Part shown: positions 1-6,837 of the stretch, in pieces
How positions within the stretch are numbered: position 1 is the stretch's first letter
Layout of the letters: each line of letters begins with the position of its first letter
Source: Actinomyces sp.
GTDB lineage: Bacteria > Actinomycetota > Actinomycetes > Actinomycetales > Actinomycetaceae
Direction of reading: 5' to 3'
Assembly: GCA_018375675.1 (NCBI GenBank)
Contig: JAHACW010000061.1
Span: 1-12,718 of the forward strand
DNA length: 12,718 bases
Program-made: the position numbers and the translations under genes
The notes under the pieces: model-generated
Told to the model about the DNA's origin: nothing
Seen by the model: the letters and a program-made list of their open reading frames with translations, nothing else
Database searches by the model: none

Positions 1-1
1 C

Positions 2-499
2 GACGCGACACTGCACATCAATTGTGAGCCGACGAAGCCAACATCGAATGGCTGCGAGACGGTCGTTTTCCGCTTGCAGCCGCATCCTCATGCCCCCGCC
101 CGGCCTCTCGGACAGGGAGCCTCCGGAGGTGAGTTGTCTCGTGTCATGCTCGCGTTGGAACTGATGCTGGGGCGCACCGAGGCATCGTCGACGTTTATTT
201 TCGACGAGATCGACGCCGGTATTGGCGGCCAGACCGCGACCGAGGTCGGCGCACGTCTGAAGAGGCTTGCGCGATCGCGACAGGTCATCGTCGTGACACA
301 CCTGGCTCAAGTCGCGGCTTTCGGCGATCAGCACCTCGTGATCGAGAAGAACGATGGGACCACGAAGGTGCGTGAAGTCAGCGGTGAGGACCGCGAAGCT
401 GAACTGACTCGCATGATGGGTGGGGATCCGCACTCAGCTGCGGCGCGCCGCCACGCTTCGCAAGTCTTGGCCTCTGCCGTGTCACAATCGCAGGGATGA
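2..499 (+). CDS. recN: DNA repair protein RecN, C-terminal fragment (5' truncated by window edge)
   Basis: This frame is open from base 2 and encodes the last 165 residues of RecN, the SMC-like ATPase that acts at double-strand breaks during recombinational repair in the cytoplasm. The ABC signature motif GASGGELSRVMLALE begins at base 116. The Walker B segment TFIFDEIDAGIGG and the switch histidine in VVTHLAQVAAFGDQH follow in the order normal for the RecN C-terminal ATPase lobe. The fragment ends with the usual short polar tail. A TTG at 74 could be mistaken for a start, but the codons before it (GCETVVFRL then QPHPHAP) match the family, so it is internal. The N-terminal ATPase half and the coiled coil lie outside the window. 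The TGA stop overlaps the ATG of steA as ATGA, so the two genes are probably translationally coupled. Identification is firm. Confidence 0.95.
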   Translation, partial: DATLHINCEPTKPTSNGCETVVFRLQPHPHAPARPLGQGASGGELSRVMLALELMLGRTEASSTFIFDEIDAGIGGQTATEVGARLKRLARSRQVIVVTHLAQVAAFGDQHLVIEKNDGTTKVREVSGEDREAELTRMMGGDPHSAAARRHASQVLASAVSQSQG

Positions 500-1641
500 G
501 TGAGACACTTTCAAAGGAATCGAGCGCGCGCTCCGGGCGTATTCGCATTGACGACCGCCCCAAGCACCTGGCGACGCGCCTAGAACGCGGCGAGATCGCC
601 GTCATCAACGTTGCGGACCTGGACCGCGAGAGCGCCGCGGCGCTTGTCGCCGCCGGCCCTGTTGCTGTGCTGAACGCGCAGCCGTCTCTGACGGGACGCG
701 CGGCTGCTCTGGGGCCTCGCCTCATTCTGGAGGCCGGCATCGTCCTCGTTGATGACCTGGGCCAGGACATCATGTCGCTGCGCGAAGGTCAAGAAGTGAC
801 GGTGACAGGCGCGAAGGTTCTCGTGGACGGCTCCGTCATCGCGACCGGATCCGTCGTGTCGTCGGACGACTTGGACGTCGACGTCGCCGACTCGTCCGCC
901 CTTTTCGCCGGTGTCGACGCCTCCATTGAGGATTACCTGGCGAAAGATGGCGCCACAGTGCTGCGCGGAGTCGATGTACCCGAGCTCTCCGACCTTGGTA
1001 AGAAGCCGATTCTCCTCGTGACGGGCGCTGCCGACGCGAAAGCTGAGTTGCGAGCGCTTGCACGTTGGCGCTCCGAGGTCAGCCCGTTTGTGATCGCCGT
1101 CGACGGCGGAGCCGACGTGGCGCTGAAAGCCCGATTGTCACTCGACCTCGTCGTCGGCGATGCCGAGCTGATGAGCGAGAAAGCGATCCGCAAGGCTCGC
1201 TCCTTTATCGTCCGCGTCGGAGGAGACGGCCTCGCTCCGGGCGCGGATCGGCTCGACCGTATGGGTGTCGTTTACGATCGCATCGCCATGGCTGGTACGT
1301 CTCTCGACGCGGCCCTCGTTGTCGCTGCACATTCGTCGGCGCGCGCTGTCGTGACTGCTGGCGTGTCGTACGGGGAGGCGGAACTGGTTGACGCCGGCCG
1401 CGCCCTTGTGGCCCCCGCATTCTTCTCGCGCCTAGCTGTCGGCTCGCGCCTCATCGGTGCGCAGGCGGTCGCGGCGACGTTCCGCCCGCGTCCGCGTGGT
1501 TGGACGCTTGTTCTGCTGGCCGTGGTCGCACTGGCCCTGATGGGCGTCGCCCTGTGGTCGACCCCGTGGGGCAACGACCTGCTGCACCCTGTTACTTCAT
1601 TCTTCGTCTCGCTGATGCACTCCGCAGGAGGAGCCCAATGA
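496..1641 (+). CDS. steA: SteA-type putative cytokinetic ring protein (TPK-like fold, C-terminal TM)
   Basis: The 381-residue protein belongs to the Rv1697/SteA family. In Corynebacterium glutamicum SteA works with SteB at the division septum, in daughter-cell separation and the envelope. The central part resembles thiamin pyrophosphokinase: VIAVDGGADVAL (D203-G204-G205) and the Asp-containing DLVVGDAE (D222), followed by a GG-D-rich stretch. True kinase activity is not established for the family. The N-terminal 150 residues form a soluble beta-rich region. One hydrophobic helix at about residues 336-354 leaves a short tail of about 27 residues, so the bulk is likely cytoplasmic and anchored at its C-terminus. 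The start ATG overlaps the recN stop and its own TGA overlaps the next ATG. Length and synteny (recN-steA-steB) match mycobacteria. The cellular role is inferred from homologues. Confidence 0.88.
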   Translation: MSETLSKESSARSGRIRIDDRPKHLATRLERGEIAVINVADLDRESAAALVAAGPVAVLNAQPSLTGRAAALGPRLILEAGIVLVDDLGQDIMSLREGQEVTVTGAKVLVDGSVIATGSVVSSDDLDVDVADSSALFAGVDASIEDYLAKDGATVLRGVDVPELSDLGKKPILLVTGAADAKAELRALARWRSEVSPFVIAVDGGADVALKARLSLDLVVGDAELMSEKAIRKARSFIVRVGGDGLAPGADRLDRMGVVYDRIAMAGTSLDAALVVAAHSSARAVVTAGVSYGEAELVDAGRALVAPAFFSRLAVGSRLIGAQAVAATFRPRPRGWTLVLLAVVALALMGVALWSTPWGNDLLHPVTSFFVSLMHSAGGAQ

Positions 1642-2531
1642 TTAACTTCCGCTACCACGTCGTCTCGATCATCGGGATCTTCATCGCCTTGGCCGTTGGC
1701 GTCGTTCTGGGGGCCGGCCCGTTGCAAAGCCGTATTCAGGCGGGCGTCAGCTCGACGTCGACCGCCCCGGCAGCGGACCCGCTGCTGAGCGCTCAAGCTG
1801 ATGCGGAGGCTGCCGGCCTCAAGGCTCTGGCTTCTTCGACGCTGACCGGTTCGCTGAACTCCGCCAAGGTCGCTCTCGTCGTTTTGCCCGGCGCATCTGA
1901 CGATGACGTGACCGCGATTCGTTCGACGCTGGCCGATGCTGGAGCGAGCGTAGCCGGTCGAGTGACGCTTACTGACAACTGGCAGTCGACGTCGATGAGC
2001 CAATACCGCACGACGCTGTCGACGACCCTGGCCTCGCACCTCGCGTCGGGTGCTGCCAAGACCGCTAGTGCTGATGGAGTCGTTGGCTATTCGATCGTCC
2101 AGGTGCTGACCACGACGGGAGCCGAGACCGACCTGCTGCGTCAGATTCTCACCGATGAATCCACGCCGATCATGACCATCGACGAGGATGCAAACGGAAG
2201 TGCAACGGCGATCGTCGCCGTTGGCCCGCGTGCACAGGCCACGGCTGCTTCCAACGCGACGCCCACTGCGGTGACTTCGAACCCGGATGCGTGGGTTGGC
2301 CTCGGTCAGGCCCTCGGGTCGACTAACGGCGTTCTCGTCGGCGACGCCTCCACCCGCGACGCGATGATTTCGCAGGTGCGTGCCAGCGGTACCGTTGTCA
2401 CGACGGTTGACTCGGTCGGAACGACTCTGGCCGCTGTCGACACCGCGCTGGCGCTGTCTGCGCCCGCAACGAGCGCCCGTGCGTTCGGCGTGGGCACAGG
2501 TGCGCAGTCGGTGATTCCCTCCGTCAAGTAG
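1638..2531 (+). CDS. steB: SteB/MctB-family envelope protein (annotated elsewhere as copper transporter)
   Basis: The 297-residue protein starts at ATG 1638, chosen because it follows an AGGAGGAG-type ribosome binding site (about 1624-1633) and overlaps the steA stop as ATGA. Translation opens with MINFRYHVVSIIGIFIALAVG, the hallmark N-terminus of the Rv1698 family. A transmembrane helix at about residues 8-27 is followed by an Ala/Ser/Thr-rich, probably extracytoplasmic domain. Rv1698 was named MctB for copper export or tolerance in M. tuberculosis, while the corynebacterial orthologue SteB partners SteA in septum function. This copy has no cysteine and only two histidines (H7 and one in the ASHLASG stretch), so no obvious copper site is visible and the SteB role fits better. 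It ends the recN-steA-steB unit. A longer reading from GTG 1500 would sit inside steA and is unlikely. Confidence 0.85.
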   Translation: MINFRYHVVSIIGIFIALAVGVVLGAGPLQSRIQAGVSSTSTAPAADPLLSAQADAEAAGLKALASSTLTGSLNSAKVALVVLPGASDDDVTAIRSTLADAGASVAGRVTLTDNWQSTSMSQYRTTLSTTLASHLASGAAKTASADGVVGYSIVQVLTTTGAETDLLRQILTDESTPIMTIDEDANGSATAIVAVGPRAQATAASNATPTAVTSNPDAWVGLGQALGSTNGVLVGDASTRDAMISQVRASGTVVTTVDSVGTTLAAVDTALALSAPATSARAFGVGTGAQSVIPSVK

Positions 2532-2548
2532 CGCCCAACGCTTTTTGT

Positions 2549-2586
2549 CGAGGCCCCGGTGCGTCATAGTGACCGCCGGGGCCTCG
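2549..2586. terminator. GC-rich hairpin after steB
   Basis: A perfect 11-bp inverted repeat, CGAGGCCCCGG (2549-2559) and CCGGGGCCTCG (2576-2586), with a 16-nt loop starts 17 bases after the steB stop. It has no downstream U-tract, which is common for actinobacterial hairpin terminators. Its position between steB and the next promoter element supports a terminator role. Confidence 0.5.
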
Positions 2587-2616
2587 TCGCATTCCTCGTC
2601 ACGCATGGCGCGGGCC

Positions 2617-2622
2617 TATACT
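2617..2622 (+). promoter_or_regulatory. Likely -10 element (TATACT) of the Nudix gene promoter
   Basis: TATACT matches the sigma-70-type consensus TATAAT at five of six positions and lies 37 bases before the chosen Nudix start. No good -35 hexamer is visible 16-19 bases upstream (best is TTCCTC at 2592). The predicted transcript would start near 2629 with a leader of about 30 nt. Confidence 0.45.
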
Positions 2623-2659
2623 CAATGGCGTACTGACGAACCCGAATGAAAGCGTGATC

Positions 2660-3304
2660 ATGCGTTTCCTGTCCCCCCAAGAGGCTGTGGCCATCGAAGA
2701 CCAGCACAACCCCTGTACCGTGACCAAGAGCGAGATTGTCTGGAACGGCCACATCGTGGACATGATCAAGGACCACGTCATTGTCGTCGAGGGACAGGAT
2801 CCCGTTGTTCGTGAATACACACGGCACCCGGGTGCTGTCGCTGTCGTCGTGCTGCGCGGTGAGACCGGGGGAGAGGAGATCCTCCTGGAGCGTCAGTACC
2901 GTCACCCTGTGAAGGCCTCACTATGGGAAATTCCCGCTGGTCTGCTCGATATTCCCGGTGAGGATCCACGCCTCGCAGCAGAGCGTGAGCTTGCTGAAGA
3001 GGCGGATCTGGTTGCCGAGCGCTGGGACGTCCTCGTCGACTACTTCACCTCACCCGGCGGCTCGACCGAGCCGCTGCGCATTTTCCTCGCCCGCGAGCTT
3101 CGTGACGCCGACGAGGCGTTCGAACGTGAGGACGAGGAGGCGACGATGGAATACGCATGGGTTGGCCTCGACGATGCGCTCACCATGGTGCTGGATGGGC
3201 GGCTGCACAACCCGTCGGCCGTTATCGGTGTTCTCGCCACGCACGCCGCTCGCGCGCGCGGGTGGGCCGGATTGCGGCCCGCCGATGCCCCGTGGCTTCG
3301 TTGA
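2660..3304 (+). CDS. Nudix hydrolase, ADP-ribose pyrophosphatase type
   Basis: The 214-residue protein is predicted to hydrolyse a nucleoside diphosphate linked to another group, most likely ADP-ribose to AMP and ribose-5-phosphate, in the cytoplasm. The Nudix box runs from about residue 94 (AGLLDIPGED) to 118, with the core R109-E110-L-A-E113-E114. The usual Gly after EE-x is D116, and there is one extra residue before the first Glu, a form I recall from actinobacterial members. The SPGG motif (131-134), with its proline about 15 residues after the box, is typical of ADPR-specific members, as is the EPLRIF segment. ATG 2660 is preferred over GTG 2654 because the GAAAG purine tract at 2648-2652 sits 7 nt before the ATG but only 1 nt before the GTG. 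In M. tuberculosis the orthologue Rv1700 lies in the same recN cluster but after pyrG, which is missing here. Confidence 0.87.
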   Translation: MRFLSPQEAVAIEDQHNPCTVTKSEIVWNGHIVDMIKDHVIVVEGQDPVVREYTRHPGAVAVVVLRGETGGEEILLERQYRHPVKASLWEIPAGLLDIPGEDPRLAAERELAEEADLVAERWDVLVDYFTSPGGSTEPLRIFLARELRDADEAFEREDEEATMEYAWVGLDDALTMVLDGRLHNPSAVIGVLATHAARARGWAGLRPADAPWLR

Positions 3305-3341
3305 GCACTCTCGGGTAGGTCCTAGGTCCCGAAACGTGTGG

Positions 3342-3367
3342 GCCGTCCAACACTCCTAACGGCTTTT
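3342..3367 (+). terminator. Weak hairpin plus T-run after the Nudix gene (or operator-like inverted repeat)
   Basis: GCCGT (3342-3346) and ACGGC (3359-3363) form a 5-bp perfect inverted repeat with a 12-nt loop, followed at once by TTTT (3364-3367). This looks like a weak intrinsic terminator for the Nudix transcript. The repeat also lies just upstream of the likely sufR promoter, so it could instead be a protein-binding site. A second possible stem, TCGGG (3311-3315) with CCCGA (3328-3332), lies just before it. Confidence 0.35.
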
Positions 3368-3376
3368 CGCAACGCC

Positions 3377-3400
3377 TATTTATCTAAATTGGCGTACACT
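3377..3400 (+). promoter_or_regulatory. AT-rich candidate promoter of the suf operon
   Basis: The run CTATTTATCTAAATT followed by GGCGTACACT is the most AT-rich patch in this GC-rich window and sits 58-81 bases before the sufR start. Candidate -10 hexamers are TAAATT (3385-3390) and TACACT (3395-3400), each matching four of six consensus positions. No convincing -35 is present, which is expected if an activator or alternative sigma factor is involved. The exact start site cannot be assigned by eye. Confidence 0.35.
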
Positions 3401-3448
3401 CGTTCCCAGAGAAAAGCACACAGAGGCGCAGCATTGGAGCGTCGGAGC

Positions 3449-3453
3449 GGAGG
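3449..3453 (+). promoter_or_regulatory. Ribosome binding site that fixes the sufR start
   Basis: GGAGG ends four bases before GTG 3458. It selects that GTG over the in-frame TTG at 3434 and over the more distant upstream starts, which would add residues unlike the family. Confidence 0.65.
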
Positions 3454-3457
3454 ACAC

Positions 3458-4153
3458 GTGGCAGAAGAATCAGACGCCACTACTCGACAGCAGGTGCTCG
3501 ATCTCATCGTTGAAAAGGGGCCGGTCACGGCCTCGTCGATTGCGAAGGTCCTGGGGCTGACGACGGCCGCCGTGCGGCGCCACATTACGCTCCTCTTGGA
3601 CTCCAAGGAGATCGCCGAGCACGAGCCTAGTGCTCCGTCGAAGCGTGGCCGTGGCAGGCCCGCACGTCACTACGTCGCGACCGAACGGGCACACGTTCAC
3701 CTCGCTGATGGATATTCCGACCTCGCTTCCAAAGCCCTCGGCTACCTTGGGCAGCTCGGTGGGGACGAGGCCGTTGAGTCTTTTGCTGCCGCACGCTCAC
3801 GCGAAATCGAGCGGCGCTACGCCCCGATTGTGCGCGACGCGGGCTCAGACCCCCGGGTGCGTGCCCAGGCGCTCGCCGATGCGCTCACGCAGGACGGCTA
3901 CGCGGCCACCGTGCGCGACATCGGCGGTGGAACGCTCGCCGTGCAGCTGTGCCAGGGCCACTGCCCGATTCAAAATGTCGCGGGAGATTTCCCGCAGCTG
4001 TGTGACGCCGAGACGCTTGCCTTTGGCAAGCTGCTTGACGTCCACGTCCAACGACTTTCCACGCTTGCTGGCGGCGGACACGTGTGCACCACCCACATTC
4101 CTGTGGGTATGCCCGTGATCCGCCCCGGAGCGCGGAACGTGCGACGAAAGTAG
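3458..4153 (+). CDS. sufR: SufR, Fe-S-sensing transcriptional repressor of the suf operon
   Basis: From GTG 3458 the protein has 231 residues. SufR dimers carrying an Fe-S cluster repress the suf operon, and cluster loss or oxidation relieves repression. A winged helix-turn-helix occupies about residues 8-75, with a recognition helix near TTAAVRRHITLL (35-46) and a basic wing KRGRGRPARHY (62-72). The C-terminal half holds four cysteines: C165, C169, C182 and C210. C169-x12-C182-x27-C210 matches the three-cysteine pattern I recall from Synechocystis SufR. C165 is extra and H196 lies midway between C182 and C210. The gene is first in the operon, 32 bases before sufB, the normal autoregulated arrangement in actinobacteria. 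It could be called an ArsR/DeoR-like regulator by general tools, but context and the cysteine motif make SufR secure. Confidence 0.92.
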   Translation: MAEESDATTRQQVLDLIVEKGPVTASSIAKVLGLTTAAVRRHITLLLDSKEIAEHEPSAPSKRGRGRPARHYVATERAHVHLADGYSDLASKALGYLGQLGGDEAVESFAAARSREIERRYAPIVRDAGSDPRVRAQALADALTQDGYAATVRDIGGGTLAVQLCQGHCPIQNVAGDFPQLCDAETLAFGKLLDVHVQRLSTLAGGGHVCTTHIPVGMPVIRPGARNVRRK

Positions 4154-4185
4154 CACTTGGTTAAGAACGAGAGGTTGACACAACT

Positions 4186-5631
4186 ATGACGCAGGCACCC
4201 GCCTCGGGCGCTGATGACCGTCGAATGACCGATGATGAGATCATCGAGTCGATCGGCGGTTACGAATACGGTTGGCATGACTCCGACGACTACTCGAAGG
4301 ACGTCCCCACCGGAATTAACGAAGAAATCGTTCGCTTCATCTCTGAGGTGAAGGACGAGCCGCAGTGGATGCGGGAACGCCGTCTGAAGGCACTGGAACT
4401 GTTCGAACGTAAGCCGATGCCGGCGTGGGGCCCCGACCTGTCCCATGTGGATTTTGATTCGTTCAAGTACTACGTGCGTCCCACGGATCGCCAGGTCAAC
4501 GACTGGGAAGACCTGCCCGAGGAAATCCGCGACACCTATGACCGCCTCGGTATTCCCGAGGCCGAGAAGTCGCGCCTGGTCTCCGGCGTCGCCGCTCAGT
4601 ACGAGTCCGAGGTTGTGTACCAGCAGATCCAGGAAGACCTGGAGCGTCAGGGAGTCATCTTCACTGACACCGACACCGGCCTGCGCGAGTACCCGGAGAT
4701 CTTCGAGGAGTACTTCGGTAAGTGCGTGCCCGCGGGCGACAACAAGTTCTCCGCACTGAACACCGCCGCCTGGTCCGGAGGTTCCTTCGTCTACGTCCCC
4801 AAGGGCGTTCACGTGACGATCCCGCTGCAGGCCTACTTCCGCATCAACACGTCGGCAATGGGGCAGTTCGAGCGCACGCTGATCATCGCCGACGAGGGCT
4901 CTTACGTCCACTACGTTGAGGGCTGCACCGCCCCCATCTACGACGAGAACTCCCTCCACTCTGGCGTCATCGAGATCTTCGTGAAGAAGGACGCTCGCGT
5001 GCGCTACACGACCATTCAGAACTGGTCGACGAACGTCCTCAACCTGGTGACCCAGCGTGCAATGGTTGAGGAAGGCGGCACCATGGAATGGGTTGACGGC
5101 AACATGGGTGCCGCGATCACCATGAAGTACCCGGCCTGCTTCCTCATGGGCGAGCATGCCCGCGGCGAGACGCTGTCTATCGGTTTCGCAGGCCCCGGCC
5201 AGCAGCAGGACACCGGTGCCAAGATGGTGCACATGGCCCCGCACACGTCCTCGTCGATTGTGTCGAAGTCCGTGTCCCGAGGCGGTGGCCGCACGTCCTA
5301 CCGAGGCCTCGTCCAGGTGAACGCCCGTGCACGACACTCCAAGTCGAACGTTCTGTGTGACGCCCTGCTCGTCGACAAGATCTCGCGGACCGACACCTAC
5401 CCCTACGTTGACGTGCGCACCGACGACGTCGAGATGGGGCACGAGGCCACCGTGACCAAGGTGAGCGCAGACCAGCTCTTCTACCTCATGAGCCGCGGTC
5501 TCGACGAGAACGAAGCCATGGCGATGATCGTGCGCGGCTTCGTCGAGCCGATCGCCAAGGAGCTGCCGATGGAGTACGCCCTCGAGCTCAACCGCCTCAT
5601 TGAACTGCAGATGGAAGGATCCGTCGGCTGA
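4186..5631 (+). CDS. sufB: SufB, Fe-S cluster scaffold subunit of SufBCD
   Basis: The 481-residue protein has the normal full length for SufB, the subunit of the cytoplasmic SufBC2D complex on which Fe-S clusters are assembled. The N-terminal helical part is followed by the beta-helix core. C391, in the NVLCDALL segment, aligns with E. coli SufB C405. H419 and E420 in MGHEATVTKV keep the same 28-29 residue spacing as E. coli H433/E434 at the SufB-SufD interface. C247, in VEGCTAPIY, corresponds to the other important cysteine of the sulfur path. The family C-terminus QLFYLMSRGL...AMIVRGF is intact. No intein interrupts the gene, unlike mycobacterial sufB. A GAGAGG ribosome binding site (4169-4174) lies 11 nt upstream of the ATG. 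An internal ATG at 4225 is possible but less well placed. The stop overlaps the sufD start by one base. Confidence 0.98.
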   Translation: MTQAPASGADDRRMTDDEIIESIGGYEYGWHDSDDYSKDVPTGINEEIVRFISEVKDEPQWMRERRLKALELFERKPMPAWGPDLSHVDFDSFKYYVRPTDRQVNDWEDLPEEIRDTYDRLGIPEAEKSRLVSGVAAQYESEVVYQQIQEDLERQGVIFTDTDTGLREYPEIFEEYFGKCVPAGDNKFSALNTAAWSGGSFVYVPKGVHVTIPLQAYFRINTSAMGQFERTLIIADEGSYVHYVEGCTAPIYDENSLHSGVIEIFVKKDARVRYTTIQNWSTNVLNLVTQRAMVEEGGTMEWVDGNMGAAITMKYPACFLMGEHARGETLSIGFAGPGQQQDTGAKMVHMAPHTSSSIVSKSVSRGGGRTSYRGLVQVNARARHSKSNVLCDALLVDKISRTDTYPYVDVRTDDVEMGHEATVTKVSADQLFYLMSRGLDENEAMAMIVRGFVEPIAKELPMEYALELNRLIELQMEGSVG

Positions 5632-6821
5632 TGACGACCCCCAACACTATTGTCGACACCATGAACAAGGCCCACTCGCACGGGGCCGATGCCGAGAAGG
5701 CTCACCCGTCGCGCGCGGACCGTCCGACCTCGTTCAACCTGGACGACATTGCCGTTCCGCACGGACGCGAGGAAGACTGGCGATTCACCCCGATGCGTCG
5801 CATCGAGCGCCTCTTCGAACCCGCCAACTACGACGCGGGCGATGCACCCGTGACGGTTGACGCACCCGCCCCCGTTGTCGTCGAGACCGTGACCCGCGAC
5901 GACAAGCGCCTCGGCACCGTTCTCGCTCCCGGCGATCGCACCGCCGTCGTCGCGTGGAACGGCTTTGAACAGGCGACCATTGTCGAGATCCCGGCCGAAG
6001 CAGAGCTCGACGCTCCTGTTCGTATCAACGTGGCGGACATCGAGGGCACCCGTGCGCAGCACATCGTGATTCGCGCCGAAAAGTTCTCGAAGGCCACCGT
6101 CATCCTGTCGCACACCGGTTCCGCGCAGGCTGCGCTCAATCAGACCGTCGAGGTTGAGACTGGCGACAGCGCGAACCTGACCGTCGTGTCGCTGCAGGAA
6201 TGGGACGATACCGTTCTGCACGCCTCGAACCAGCGTCTGGCGCTCGGCCGCGACTCCAAGCTCACGCACATCGTCGTTAGCTTCGGCGGTGACCTCGTGC
6301 GCGTGTGCGCCGACACCGACTTCCGCGGCCCCGGCGCCGAACTCAACATGCTCGGCATCTACTTCGTGGATGGCGGCCAGCACCTCGAGCACCGCGTGTT
6401 CGTTGACCACTCCCAGCCGAAGTGCTTCTCGCGCGTCACCTACAAGGGCGCCCTGCAGGGCAAGGACGCGCACTCTGTGTGGATCGGCGACTGCCTCATT
6501 CGCGAGGCCGCTGACGGCACCGACACTTACGAACTGAACCGCAACCTGGTGCTCACCGAGGGCGCTAAGGCCGACTCCGTCCCCAACCTCGAGATCGAGA
6601 ACGGCGAGATCGAAGGCGCTGGACACGCGTCTGCGACCGGTCGTTTCGACGACGAGCAGCTGTTCTACCTGATGAGCCGTGGTGTTCCTGAGCACGAGGC
6701 ACGCCGCCTGGTCGTGCGCGGCTTCTTCGCCGAACTGATCAACCAGATTGGCGTCCCCGAGGTGGTCGACCACCTCATGGCAACCGTCGAGGCCGAGCTG
6801 GCCAAGTCCCGTAACAACTGA
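5631..6821 (+). CDS. sufD: SufD, Fe-S cluster scaffold subunit of SufBCD
   Basis: The 396-residue protein is the SufB paralogue that pairs with it in SufBC2D and is needed for iron entry into the nascent cluster. The N-terminal REEDWRFTPMRRIERLF segment is characteristic. The C-terminal region contains EGAGHASATGRFDDEQLFYLMSRG, in which H332 aligns with the functional E. coli SufD H360. The first 30 residues, before the FNLDDIAVPHG segment, are polar with several histidines (AHSHGADAEKAH) and look like a poorly conserved leader. The ATG overlaps the sufB stop as TGATG, and GGAAGGA (5613-5619) gives a ribosome binding site. SufD has no ATPase or PLP motif of its own. Identity is secure from sequence and operon position. 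Confidence 0.96.
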   Translation: MTTPNTIVDTMNKAHSHGADAEKAHPSRADRPTSFNLDDIAVPHGREEDWRFTPMRRIERLFEPANYDAGDAPVTVDAPAPVVVETVTRDDKRLGTVLAPGDRTAVVAWNGFEQATIVEIPAEAELDAPVRINVADIEGTRAQHIVIRAEKFSKATVILSHTGSAQAALNQTVEVETGDSANLTVVSLQEWDDTVLHASNQRLALGRDSKLTHIVVSFGGDLVRVCADTDFRGPGAELNMLGIYFVDGGQHLEHRVFVDHSQPKCFSRVTYKGALQGKDAHSVWIGDCLIREAADGTDTYELNRNLVLTEGAKADSVPNLEIENGEIEGAGHASATGRFDDEQLFYLMSRGVPEHEARRLVVRGFFAELINQIGVPEVVDHLMATVEAELAKSRNN

Positions 6822-6837
6822 GCTGTAAGGAATACAT

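Noticed and set aside
74..76. TTG at 74 as a genuine start of a short 141-residue protein
   Set aside because: The reading frame is open to the window edge and the codons before it match RecN, so it is the interior of a truncated gene.
1272..2606. 444-codon minus-strand open frame opposite steA and steB
   Set aside because: Arg-rich low-complexity translation antisense to two conserved genes; it also runs through the hairpin after steB.
4175..4180. Perfect TTGACA just before sufB, suggesting a second promoter
   Set aside because: No -10 hexamer follows at 16-18 bases; that stretch is already inside the sufB coding sequence and GC-rich. It overlaps the ribosome binding region.
4900..5400. 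Possible intein in SufB, as found in mycobacteria
   Set aside because: The protein runs straight through the EGCTAP region, and the total length (481 residues) is that of an intein-free SufB.
3970..5442. 490-codon open frame on the minus strand opposite sufB
   Set aside because: It lies antisense to a fully conserved sufB. Long antisense frames are expected where GC-rich codon bias keeps stops out of that frame, and the translation (Gly/Val/His/Arg-rich) has no recognisable domain.
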